A DNA stretch of 53,714 nucleotides, taken from assembly GCA_017936265.1 (NCBI GenBank), contig JAGBFX010000041.1, positions 1 through 53,714 on the forward strand, in the 5' to 3' direction. The stretch's first letter is position 1, and the number at the start of each line of letters is the position of its first letter. The DNA is from Bacteroidaceae bacterium (GTDB lineage: Bacteria; Bacteroidota; Bacteroidia; Bacteroidales; Bacteroidaceae). The translations under genes and the position numbers were made by a program. This document shows positions 35,413-43,047 of the stretch, piece by piece. Below the pieces are notes generated by a model that ran no database searches, was not told the DNA's origin, and was given only the letters and a program-made list of their open reading frames with translations.

Positions 35413-37620
35413 TTGAACACGATAATAACGATACTTGCCCTTTTTTCTCTAATCGGCCCCGAAAGGGTCGATTCTGTGGTATTGGAAGAGGTCAGTATTG
35501 TGGCATCGATAAAAATGCCCGACAGTGATGAGAAGGGTGCCTTTTCGGCAACGACGGTAAACCGTGCCGCGCTTGAGAACAGGCATTTGAACAGCATCAA
35601 GGAACTGACGGCTCTTGCCCCCAATTTCTATCAGCCCGATTACGGTTCACGCATGACATCTTCCATCTACGTGCGTGGTTTCGGCTCGCGCATTGACCAG
35701 CCTGTGGTGGGAATGAATATCGATGAGCGTCCTGTGATGAACAAGAATGGCTATGATTTCGATCTTTTCGATATTGACAGGGTGCAGATTGTGCGCGGTG
35801 CGCAGGGTGCGCTCTACGGTCGTAACAACTCGGGCGGTGCAATAAATGTCTACACGCTTTCGCCGCTGCATTTTCAGGGGAAAAGGCTCACTCTGGAATA
35901 TGGCAACGAGAATCATCTGCGCCTGAAGGCTTCGCACTATGCGGCTCCTTCAAAGAGTTTCGGGTGGTCGTCGAGCGTGTTCTTCAGTCATAGTGACGGC
36001 TTCTTCATGAACCGTGAGCGTGGCGAGAAGTGTGACGGCGGCGAGAATATCGCAGTGCGCTTGCGAGGGCAGTGGCTCCCCTCCGACGGCTGGAGCATCG
36101 ACAATACGTTTACTGCAGGGTATACCGATGAAGGCGGTTGGGCTTATAGACAATATTCCGCAGGTGCCCTTGCTCCTGTAGCCTACAACGACCCTTGCAG
36201 CTACCGTCGTTTTACAGTCGGCAACGGACTGGTGGTAAAGCGTTTCTTCGACGGGTTTACACTCTCATCGACAACCGGCTACCGGTATATGCGCGACAGG
36301 ATGCGCATTGATAACGATTTTACTCCGCTTGACTATTTCTCCATGGGGCAGTACCAGAACGAGCACTCCGTCACACAGGAGTTTGTGGCCCGTTCAAAGG
36401 AGAAGAGCGCGTTCAGTTGGCAGACAGGCCTCTTCGGCTTCTACAAGCATAACAGAATGTCGGCGCCTGTAAGGTTCAAACGGTATGGTATAGACAATCT
36501 TATATTGAAGAATGCCAATGAGTACTATTATCATCTCTTGGGCCCTGACCGCGAACTCTCTTTCCGTGATGACAATTTTACAATAGAGGATGACTTCGTT
36601 ATACCAGCATATGGTGCTGCTGCATATGTACAGTTGGGCTACAAGGTTGCGGGGTTTGAACTGTCGGCGGGTCTGCGTCTCGATTACGAAAGGTCGACAA
36701 TGGATTACGACAGCCGTTCGCTCGTGCACTACAAGACCTACAGGAACAGCGATGACTATACTGCATTGCCTGTGGATTTTGTCGGTGACAACAGCACCGA
36801 TGCTCTTGAACTGTTGCCTGCTCTCTCGCTCTCATACAGCAAGGAGTGGGGTATGGTCTATCTTTCGGCTCGTAAGGGATTTAAGGCGGGCGGTTTCAAC
36901 ACCCAACTCTTCTCCGATATACTGCAGAGCAAGCTGACAGGGATGCTCATCGGCAGCGGGCTGGATACCGATGCCTCATCAACGGTATACAAACCCGAGA
37001 CTAACTGGACATATGAACTCGGTACGCATCTGTCGCCATTGAGCAGCGGTGCACTGAGGCTCTCGGCTACACTCTTCTACATCGATTGTCACAACCAGCA
37101 GCTGACAGTGTTCCCTAAGGGCCTGAGTACAGGCCGCATGATGTCCAATGCGGGCGAGTCGTTCAGCTGTGGCGTCGAGGCAAGTATGGCATACCGGGTT
37201 GGCGACTTTACCATTAATGCGGCCTATGGATATACCCATGCCGAGTTTAAAAAGTACAGGAGTGGCGATAATGATTACTCGGGGAAAATCCTGCCTTATG
37301 CCCCGCGCGAAACGGTGTCGGCAAATGTGGAGTACCGTATGCCTGTGTCGAAGGAGTTCGCGAATTTTCTTGTCCTGAATGTGGGCTGGACGGGAGTGGG
37401 GCGCATCTATTGGAATGAGGAGAATACCCTGTCACAGGCTTTCTATGGTCTGCTGTCTGCATCACTCACATGGGAGAAAGGTATATTCGGTGCATCGCTA
37501 TGGGGAAAGAATCTCCTTGATGAGCAATATAACACATTCTATTTCCGTTCAATAGGAAATGATTTCTTCGCGCAGGGCAAGCCCTTGCAGTTTGGAGTGT
37601 CTTTACATATAAACCTTTAA
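35413..37620 (+). CDS. TonB-dependent outer-membrane receptor
   Basis: Product is 735 residues starting at a TTG; the ATG just upstream is out of frame and closed by a stop, and the next ATG would remove the signal peptide. After the signal comes a plug (YVRGFGSRIDQPVVGMNID, then VQIVRGAQGALYGRNNSGGAINV) and a 22-strand barrel ending FGVSLHINL. It lacks the carboxypeptidase-like N-terminal domain of SusC proteins, so it resembles siderophore, cobalamin or small-ligand receptors more than glycan transporters. Substrate unknown. It heads an operon of close-packed genes (gaps 11, 17, 13 and 38 bp). Confidence 0.92.
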   Translation: MNTIITILALFSLIGPERVDSVVLEEVSIVASIKMPDSDEKGAFSATTVNRAALENRHLNSIKELTALAPNFYQPDYGSRMTSSIYVRGFGSRIDQPVVGMNIDERPVMNKNGYDFDLFDIDRVQIVRGAQGALYGRNNSGGAINVYTLSPLHFQGKRLTLEYGNENHLRLKASHYAAPSKSFGWSSSVFFSHSDGFFMNRERGEKCDGGENIAVRLRGQWLPSDGWSIDNTFTAGYTDEGGWAYRQYSAGALAPVAYNDPCSYRRFTVGNGLVVKRFFDGFTLSSTTGYRYMRDRMRIDNDFTPLDYFSMGQYQNEHSVTQEFVARSKEKSAFSWQTGLFGFYKHNRMSAPVRFKRYGIDNLILKNANEYYYHLLGPDRELSFRDDNFTIEDDFVIPAYGAAAYVQLGYKVAGFELSAGLRLDYERSTMDYDSRSLVHYKTYRNSDDYTALPVDFVGDNSTDALELLPALSLSYSKEWGMVYLSARKGFKAGGFNTQLFSDILQSKLTGMLIGSGLDTDASSTVYKPETNWTYELGTHLSPLSSGALRLSATLFYIDCHNQQLTVFPKGLSTGRMMSNAGESFSCGVEASMAYRVGDFTINAAYGYTHAEFKKYRSGDNDYSGKILPYAPRETVSANVEYRMPVSKEFANFLVLNVGWTGVGRIYWNEENTLSQAFYGLLSASLTWEKGIFGASLWGKNLLDEQYNTFYFRSIGNDFFAQGKPLQFGVSLHINL

Positions 37621-37631
37621 TATTGAATTGA

Positions 37632-38180
37632 ATGAAAAAACTACTCTCATTATTGTCAATCTTTGCGCTTGTCGCTGTCAATATCTCATGTTCAGGAGAT
37701 GATGATGCTCCTGAAAAGCCTGAGACCGGTGGTACAGTCTGCTATGGCAAGAGCTACAAAGGCGAGTTGCTGTCGGGTGACCTCGCGTCAGGGGATGAGT
37801 CGAAATACTTTGCAATGGAGACCGTGATTGATGTGAAGCTTGATTCCGTTCAGGATAGTCAGGACTCTTTCATGGATATCGTACTCAACGATGTCAGGTT
37901 TGCCGAAAAAATGCCTGTAGCGTTGGATATAACGCTCAAGGATATACCGTGTGTCATGAGTTTCGATGAGAACGGCTACACCGTCATTTCATTCAGCGCG
38001 ACAGATGTCGCTCCGTATATCAACAGCGAGCCGCAACCGGTTCCTGCGTATATGTTCGCGACAATCCATGGTACAATCCAGGACAATGAGTTGCAGCTTT
38101 CTGCCAAAATGGCAAATGACCTAGCCGCTTATGTCGCTGGCATGGAGTTTGTGTTTAATGGAAGAGAGATTATTGAATAA
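37632..38180 (+). CDS. Calycin-like surface lipoprotein
   Basis: Product is 182 residues. The lipoprotein signal ends VNISC with Cys20, followed by SGDDD, an acidic stretch of the kind that directs lipoproteins to the cell surface in Bacteroidota. The rest is an all-beta sequence (about 140 residues) resembling the calycin/lipocalin-like family. A ligand-capture partner for the upstream receptor (11-bp gap) is inference. No known binding motif is evident. Confidence 0.75.
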   Translation: MKKLLSLLSIFALVAVNISCSGDDDAPEKPETGGTVCYGKSYKGELLSGDLASGDESKYFAMETVIDVKLDSVQDSQDSFMDIVLNDVRFAEKMPVALDITLKDIPCVMSFDENGYTVISFSATDVAPYINSEPQPVPAYMFATIHGTIQDNELQLSAKMANDLAAYVAGMEFVFNGREIIE

Positions 38181-38197
38181 TATAAACAGGTAAGGCT

Positions 38198-39877
38198 ATG
38201 ATTAAGAGATTCTTTGCAGTTTTGGCGATGGCTGCATTGCTGTTGCCGGCACAGGCGCAATTGATTGCAAGTTGGGGTAGCATTGATGAACGTTATCCCG
38301 CAGACTTTGGGACTCCTGTCCGTAAGGGCGGTGTCAACAGTACAGCTGCGTGGCGTGGCGAGCGTGTGAACTTCCAGATGCTTGTGGCAAACCGTCAGGA
38401 TACACCTGCGACTCCCGCGAATGACAAGGAGGTAAGCTACCGTTTCAGCGAACTCAAGAACGGGAAGAACATCATTCCTGCGACAAATGTCGTGGGCGGT
38501 TTCGTGCAGTATGTCATAACAGACAAGTTTACCGGTTGCGGCAAGCATGAGGTCGATGCCCATGGCGAGAATCTTGTTGCCGACCGCATAACCGATACCA
38601 ATCCTACGCTTGTGCCCATGGGCGGCTATCGTGCCCTCTGGCTTACGGTTCAGGTGCCGCAGGATGCAAAGCCCGGTACATATAAAGGTTACGTGGAGCT
38701 TACATGTGACGGCAAGACAACAAAGCACAGTTATACCGTAAAGGTCCTTAACAGGACACTGCCAGCGCCGTCGGAGTGGAGATTCCACCTCGACCTGTGG
38801 CAGAACCCTTATGCGGTGGCACGTGTACATAACGTGGAACTGTGGAGCAAGGATCACTTTGACGTGCTTCGCCCTTATATGCTCAAACTCGCATCAGCGG
38901 GTCAGAAAGCAATTACCGCAACCCTCATAGACCGCCCATGGGACGGACAGACATATGACCCATTCGGCAGCATGGTGACATGGGTGAAGAGGGCTGACGG
39001 TACATGGTGGTACGACTTCACAATCTTCGACCGTTGGGTGGAGTTCATGATGGAGTGCGGCATCAATAAGGAGATAACATGCTTCTCAATGATTCCTTGG
39101 AAACTCTCTTTCCGTTACTATGACCAGGCGACACATTCGCACAAGTATATCAATTGTGCTCCGGGTGAAGAGGCCTATGCCGAGTTCTGGGGTGGAATGC
39201 TCAGCGCTTTTGCTGCTCATCTTAAGGAGAAAGGCTGGTTCGAGAAGACATTCATCTCAATGGATGAGCGCAGTCTCCAGCAGATGCAGGCTGCAATAAA
39301 GGTCATCAAGGAGTATGCACCCGGAATGAAAATATCAATGGCGGGCAACTATCATCCCGAGATTGAGGATGATATCTATGACTACTGCCTCGATATCTTC
39401 GCTTACGGCGCTTATACGCCGGAGCTCATCGCGAAACGCAGGGCGCAGGGCAAGGTCTCTACCTACTACACATGCTGCAGTGCAGAGTATCCTAACCTAT
39501 TTACATTCAGCGCTCCTGCCGATGCCGAGTTCATCGCTCTTGAAGCTCTTGCCAAAGACCTTGACGGCTATCTGCGTTGGGCATACAACAGCTGGACAAT
39601 CACTCCCGAAGAGGATTCACGTTTCACTGCCTGGCCGGCGGGCGATACATATGTAATCTATCCGTTCAGTCTCAGCTCAATACGTTGGGAGCGCCTTGTT
39701 CAGGGTATACAGCAGTTCGAGAAGTACAAGATTCTGCTTGCCGAGGCCGAGGCCAACGGTAACAGGTCGCGTGTGAAGGCTCTTGAGAAGCTGCTCAGGA
39801 CAATTGACCTTAAAAAGATTTCAACCGACAGCGGGAAAATAGTAAACGGCTTCCGCAACGGCTTGAACAAGATGTAA
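38198..39877 (+). CDS. Secreted DUF4091 (GH123-like) protein
   Basis: Product is 559 residues with a signal peptide (1-20, ending AQA). After a beta-sandwich of about 160 residues comes a TIM-barrel-like region with MDERSLQQM (about 352-360, the paired acidic residues typical of the catalytic site) and WAYNSWTITPEEDSRF near the end. DUF4091 proteins resemble GH123 N-acetylgalactosaminidases. The substrate is unknown. The gene is 17 bp after the lipoprotein, so uptake, binding and hydrolysis may be linked. Confidence 0.85.
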   Translation: MIKRFFAVLAMAALLLPAQAQLIASWGSIDERYPADFGTPVRKGGVNSTAAWRGERVNFQMLVANRQDTPATPANDKEVSYRFSELKNGKNIIPATNVVGGFVQYVITDKFTGCGKHEVDAHGENLVADRITDTNPTLVPMGGYRALWLTVQVPQDAKPGTYKGYVELTCDGKTTKHSYTVKVLNRTLPAPSEWRFHLDLWQNPYAVARVHNVELWSKDHFDVLRPYMLKLASAGQKAITATLIDRPWDGQTYDPFGSMVTWVKRADGTWWYDFTIFDRWVEFMMECGINKEITCFSMIPWKLSFRYYDQATHSHKYINCAPGEEAYAEFWGGMLSAFAAHLKEKGWFEKTFISMDERSLQQMQAAIKVIKEYAPGMKISMAGNYHPEIEDDIYDYCLDIFAYGAYTPELIAKRRAQGKVSTYYTCCSAEYPNLFTFSAPADAEFIALEALAKDLDGYLRWAYNSWTITPEEDSRFTAWPAGDTYVIYPFSLSSIRWERLVQGIQQFEKYKILLAEAEANGNRSRVKALEKLLRTIDLKKISTDSGKIVNGFRNGLNKM

Positions 39878-39890
39878 TTAAAAGAACAAA

Positions 39891-40775
39891 ATGCGTAACA
39901 GGGTTATAGGTGTGTTGCTGTTGTTGCTTTGTACACTCTTTGCGGGTGCAAAGGTATACAGGGTGGAGGATGTGCCGATGGTGCATCTTCAGGACCGCAC
40001 ACGCTATGTGAGCAATCCCGACGGCATACTTTCGCCCTCATCGGTGGCAACTATCGACAGCCTCTTCTTCGCGCTTGAGGAGCAGACCGGCATTCAGGTG
40101 CTGGTGACTGTGCTCACCGGTATTGAGGGCGGCGATTGCTTTGATTTTGCCCATCGCTTGGGGCAGGTGAACGGCGTGGGGCAGGACGGTCGCGACAATG
40201 GTCTTGTTGTGTTGCTCTCAACCGAGGAACGTTGTGTGCAGTTCGCTACAGGATATGGTCTGGAAGGCGTGCTACCCGACGCCATGTGCAAGCGCATACA
40301 GCAGCGTTACATGGTAGAGCACTTTGCCGATGACGATTGGAACACAGGAATGGTGGAGGGCATGCGTGCGGTATGCGGCGTGCTTGACGGTTCCATGGAG
40401 AACCCGGCTGATGATGAAGAAGGTGATATGATTGCTGTTGTCATCTTTATTGCGCTCATTTTCGGCGGAATAGGCATTATTGCATTCGCCGTATGGTATG
40501 GCAGCCGTTGTCCCCGGTGTGGCAAGCATGACATTGCGAGAGTGGACTCGCGTGTTGTAGAGCGCCATGGCAGCATGTATGTACGTGAGACTACGTATAA
40601 ATGTAACAAGTGCGGGCATGTGTTTGTACGCAAGGATAGTATAGGCAACTCCGGCGGCCGTGGTCCCCGTGGCGGAATGATAATAGGCGGCGGCTTCGGA
40701 CGCGGAGGTGGCTTCGGAGGCGGAAGCTTTGGCGGTGGCGGCTTCGGTGGCGGCGGCGCGGGCAGCCGTTTCTGA
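39891..40775 (+). CDS. TPM-domain (YgcG-like) membrane protein with zinc ribbon and glycine-rich tail
   Basis: Product is 294 residues. A signal sequence, a TPM domain (about 35-165, with TGIQVLVTVLTGIEG and ATGYGLEGVLPD) and a membrane segment (about 183-203) are followed by CPRCGK...CNKCGH, a likely zinc ribbon, and a low-complexity GGGFGGG tail. Members are often next to lemA, as here (38-bp gap), in many bacteria; function unknown, envelope-related. Confidence 0.9.
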   Translation: MRNRVIGVLLLLLCTLFAGAKVYRVEDVPMVHLQDRTRYVSNPDGILSPSSVATIDSLFFALEEQTGIQVLVTVLTGIEGGDCFDFAHRLGQVNGVGQDGRDNGLVVLLSTEERCVQFATGYGLEGVLPDAMCKRIQQRYMVEHFADDDWNTGMVEGMRAVCGVLDGSMENPADDEEGDMIAVVIFIALIFGGIGIIAFAVWYGSRCPRCGKHDIARVDSRVVERHGSMYVRETTYKCNKCGHVFVRKDSIGNSGGRGPRGGMIIGGGFGRGGGFGGGSFGGGGFGGGGAGSRF

Positions 40776-40813
40776 TAATAATAACGTATAACGAATCAAT
40801 AAATAACATAAAC

Positions 40814-41395
40814 ATGAAAAAGTCAACAATCATTATTCTTGTAGTTGTGGCGGTTGTCGCTGTATGGGCAGTGACCGGTTATAACGGGCTTGTGAAGGCT
40901 GATGAGGCTGTGAGCAATGCATGGAGCAATGTCGAGAACCAGTATCAGCGTCGTGCCGACCTTATCCCTAACCTCGTGAATACAGTAAAGGGATATGCTT
41001 CGCATGAGAAGGAGACACTTGACGCTGTAATCTCCGCACGTACACGTGCTACACAAGTAACAGTAGATGCCGACAATCTGACTCCCGAGAAACTGCTGGA
41101 GTATCAGAAGGCTCAGGGCGAGGTCGGTGCAGCGCTTGGCCGTCTTCTTGCGATAACAGAGGCATATCCCGACCTCAAGGCCAACCAGAACTTTCTTGAG
41201 CTCCAGGCACAGCTCGAGGGTACCGAGAACCGTATAAGCGTGGAGCGACGTAACTTCAACGACGTAGCCAAGAGCTATAACACTTCAATCCGCACATTCC
41301 CGAAGAATCTGCTTGCCGGTATGTTCGGCTTTGAGAAACGTCCTTACTTCGAGGCTCAGGAGGGTGCAGAGCAGGCACCTGTCGTACAGTTCTGA
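40814..41395 (+). CDS. lemA: LemA family protein
   Basis: Product is 193 residues. One N-terminal membrane segment (MKKSTIIILVVVAVVAVW) is followed by the family helical bundle: YNGLVKADEAVSNAWSNVENQYQRRADLIPNLV. The end FPKNLLAGMFGFEKRPYFE is also typical. Its function is not known. It pairs with the upstream TPM-domain gene. Confidence 0.95.
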   Translation: MKKSTIIILVVVAVVAVWAVTGYNGLVKADEAVSNAWSNVENQYQRRADLIPNLVNTVKGYASHEKETLDAVISARTRATQVTVDADNLTPEKLLEYQKAQGEVGAALGRLLAITEAYPDLKANQNFLELQAQLEGTENRISVERRNFNDVAKSYNTSIRTFPKNLLAGMFGFEKRPYFEAQEGAEQAPVVQF

Positions 41396-41470
41396 TAATC
41401 TGTACCGCTAAGGAGATTTTTATTACGCTCAAATCTACAAACAGATGTTTGTATTAAACTATAAATTAAA

Positions 41471-42643
41471 ATGACTATGGAAATATCGTCAGCAATAAAA
41501 TATGTAGGTGTTGATGACCTTGATATTGACCTCTTCGAGAGTCAGTATGTGGTACCCGAGGGAATGGCATATAACTCATATGTCATCCTTGATGAGAAGA
41601 TTGCGATAATGGATACAGCTGACGCCCGCAAGGCTGTGGAGTGGTGGAGCAATGTTGAGCAGGTCCTCGGCGGTCGCACACCCGACTATCTTGTAGTGCA
41701 GCATCTTGAGCCCGACCACTCGGCGCTCATTGCCGAAGTCATGGACCGATACCCGGCCATAAAACTTGTGGCTACGGCGGCTGCTGTGAAGATGTTGCCG
41801 CAGTTCTTCTCTCATGTCGATTTTACCGAGCGTGTCATTGCTGTGAAGGAGGGTGATACCCTCTCGTTGGGCTGCCACACTTTGCAATTCTTTGTGGCGC
41901 CCATGGTGCACTGGCCCGAGGTGATGGTCTCTTATGAAGAGAGCGAAAAGGTGCTCTTCTCGGCCGACGCATTCGGCAAGTTCGGCGCGCTTTGCAATGA
42001 AGGTGCGTGGGAGTGCGAGGCACGCCGCTACTATATAAACATCTGCGGCAAGTATGGCAATCAGGTGCAGGCGCTCCTGAAGAAGGCGGCTACTCTTGAT
42101 ATAAAGACCATTTGTCCTTTGCATGGTCCGGTGCTTACGGAGAATCTGGGGCATTACATCGGCCTCTATGATACGTGGAGCAAGTATGAACCCGAGACAG
42201 AGGGTGTTCTTGTGGCTTATGCCTCAATCCATGGCGGAACGGCTGTGGCGGCTAACCGTTTGGCCGACATACTGCGCGCAAAGGGTGCTCCCAAGGTTGT
42301 CGTTACCGACCTGTCACGCTGTGATATGGCCGAAGCCGTTGAGGATGCGTTCCGTTACAGCCATATGGTTGTGTGCGCTGCTTCGTACGATGCCGATGTC
42401 TTCCCGCCAATGCACGATTTCCTGCATCATCTCAAGCTTAAGAACTACCAGAAACGCAAGGTAGCGATAGTGGAGAACGGCTCGTGGGCACCCACGGCCG
42501 GCCGTGTGATGCGTGCCATGCTCGAGGGTATGAAGAATATTGCAATTGTAGAACCTATGGTGACAATCCGTTCTCGAATGAAAGAGAACGATTTGCCCGT
42601 TATGGAACAGTTGGCATATGAGTTGTTGAGTAGCAGTTTGTAA
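41471..42643 (+). CDS. FprA-type A flavodiiron protein
   Basis: Product is 390 residues. The diiron ligands HxExDH are seen in QHLEPDHS (about residues 78-85), with further ligands in VHWPEV, SADAFGKF and PLHGPV. The C-terminal flavodoxin domain has VLVAYASIHGGTAVAA for FMN. It reduces O2 or NO to water or N2O in the cytoplasm, a defence used by anaerobes. Electrons probably come from rubredoxin or ferredoxin. A terminator follows at 42670-42697. Confidence 0.95.
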   Translation: MTMEISSAIKYVGVDDLDIDLFESQYVVPEGMAYNSYVILDEKIAIMDTADARKAVEWWSNVEQVLGGRTPDYLVVQHLEPDHSALIAEVMDRYPAIKLVATAAAVKMLPQFFSHVDFTERVIAVKEGDTLSLGCHTLQFFVAPMVHWPEVMVSYEESEKVLFSADAFGKFGALCNEGAWECEARRYYINICGKYGNQVQALLKKAATLDIKTICPLHGPVLTENLGHYIGLYDTWSKYEPETEGVLVAYASIHGGTAVAANRLADILRAKGAPKVVVTDLSRCDMAEAVEDAFRYSHMVVCAASYDADVFPPMHDFLHHLKLKNYQKRKVAIVENGSWAPTAGRVMRAMLEGMKNIAIVEPMVTIRSRMKENDLPVMEQLAYELLSSSL

Positions 42644-42669
42644 TGCTTTTTTAAGCTGACATAAAGATG

Positions 42670-42706
42670 AATGGTTCAGGTCTCGGCTTGAGCCATTTCT
42701 TTTTTT
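42670..42706 (+). terminator. Terminator of the FprA gene
   Basis: AATGGTTCAGG (42670-42680) pairs with CTTGAGCCATT (42687-42697) through two G-U pairs on the plus strand, followed by a CT7 run (42698-42706). Confidence 0.85.
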
Positions 42707-42737
42707 ATATATAATTTTATAATTAATAATAAATAAT

Positions 42738-42745
42738 TATCTTTG
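42738..42745 (+). promoter_or_regulatory. Probable -7 box TATCTTTG before the GH95 leader
   Basis: TATCTTTG at 42738-42745 with an AT-rich spacer and TTTT near 42715-42718, a weak -33. Transcription from about 42752 would give a leader of roughly 300 nt before the GH95 start at 43048, including the hairpin and T-run at 42958-42986. Confidence 0.55.
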
Positions 42746-42751
42746 CAATGT

Positions 42752-42987
42752 AGCCATATTGTGTGGTTATGACATATTAAAACATAGCGCATTAACTTTA
42801 CTATCTTACTGATGGGAGCATTTTGCTCCGGCAGGGCGTAGCCTTGTTAAACTTGGCGGTTAAATCAAATGGAAGAATAGTGGCAAAGTTGATGTCCGCG
42901 CTGTATGCAGCGTGGGCAACTAGCATAATATCTTCCGGGTACGCCAAAACCTCATTAGTGGATAATGCAATGTTGTCCACGTTTTTT
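42752..42987 (+). ncRNA. Possible structured leader or small RNA with intrinsic terminator, upstream of GH95
   Basis: The plus strand can form a hairpin at 42815-42829 and a long interrupted hairpin 42871-42936 (GGAAGA/TCTTCC, GTTG/CAAC, CGCTG/CAGCG, loop TATG). Strand 42940-42947 (TACGCCAA) can pair either with GGCGTA (42835-42840) or with TTGGCG (42853-42858). It ends with GTGGATA/TGTCCAC (42958-42980) plus T6, an intrinsic terminator 60 nt before the GH95 ATG. That layout suits attenuation or a stand-alone RNA. The minus strand also has coding character, so confidence is low. Confidence 0.3.
42801..42980 (-). pseudogene. Possible minus-strand gene remnant (59 residues from a GTG)
   Basis: On the minus strand a frame reads VDNIALSTNEVLAYPEDI, then MLVAHAAYSADINFATILP, then FDLTAKFNKATPC and a short tail. 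It has the composition of real protein and opens about 15 codons further upstream before a stop, without an ATG. DIMLVAHAA...FATILPFDL loosely recalls the end of a PIN domain, but I cannot identify it. If real it is a 5'-truncated remnant. The competing reading is the structured leader described at 42752-42987. Confidence 0.25.
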
Positions 42988-43047
42988 ATGTCTAGGTTTC
43001 TGCTTGAGGTGTATAATAAATATAACTAACTTTAAATTTAATTGTTT

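Noticed and set aside
42823-43029. 68-residue plus-strand open frame (TTG start)
   Set aside because: Its translation is the antisense image of the more protein-like minus-strand frame, and it begins inside a hairpin loop; no support as a gene.
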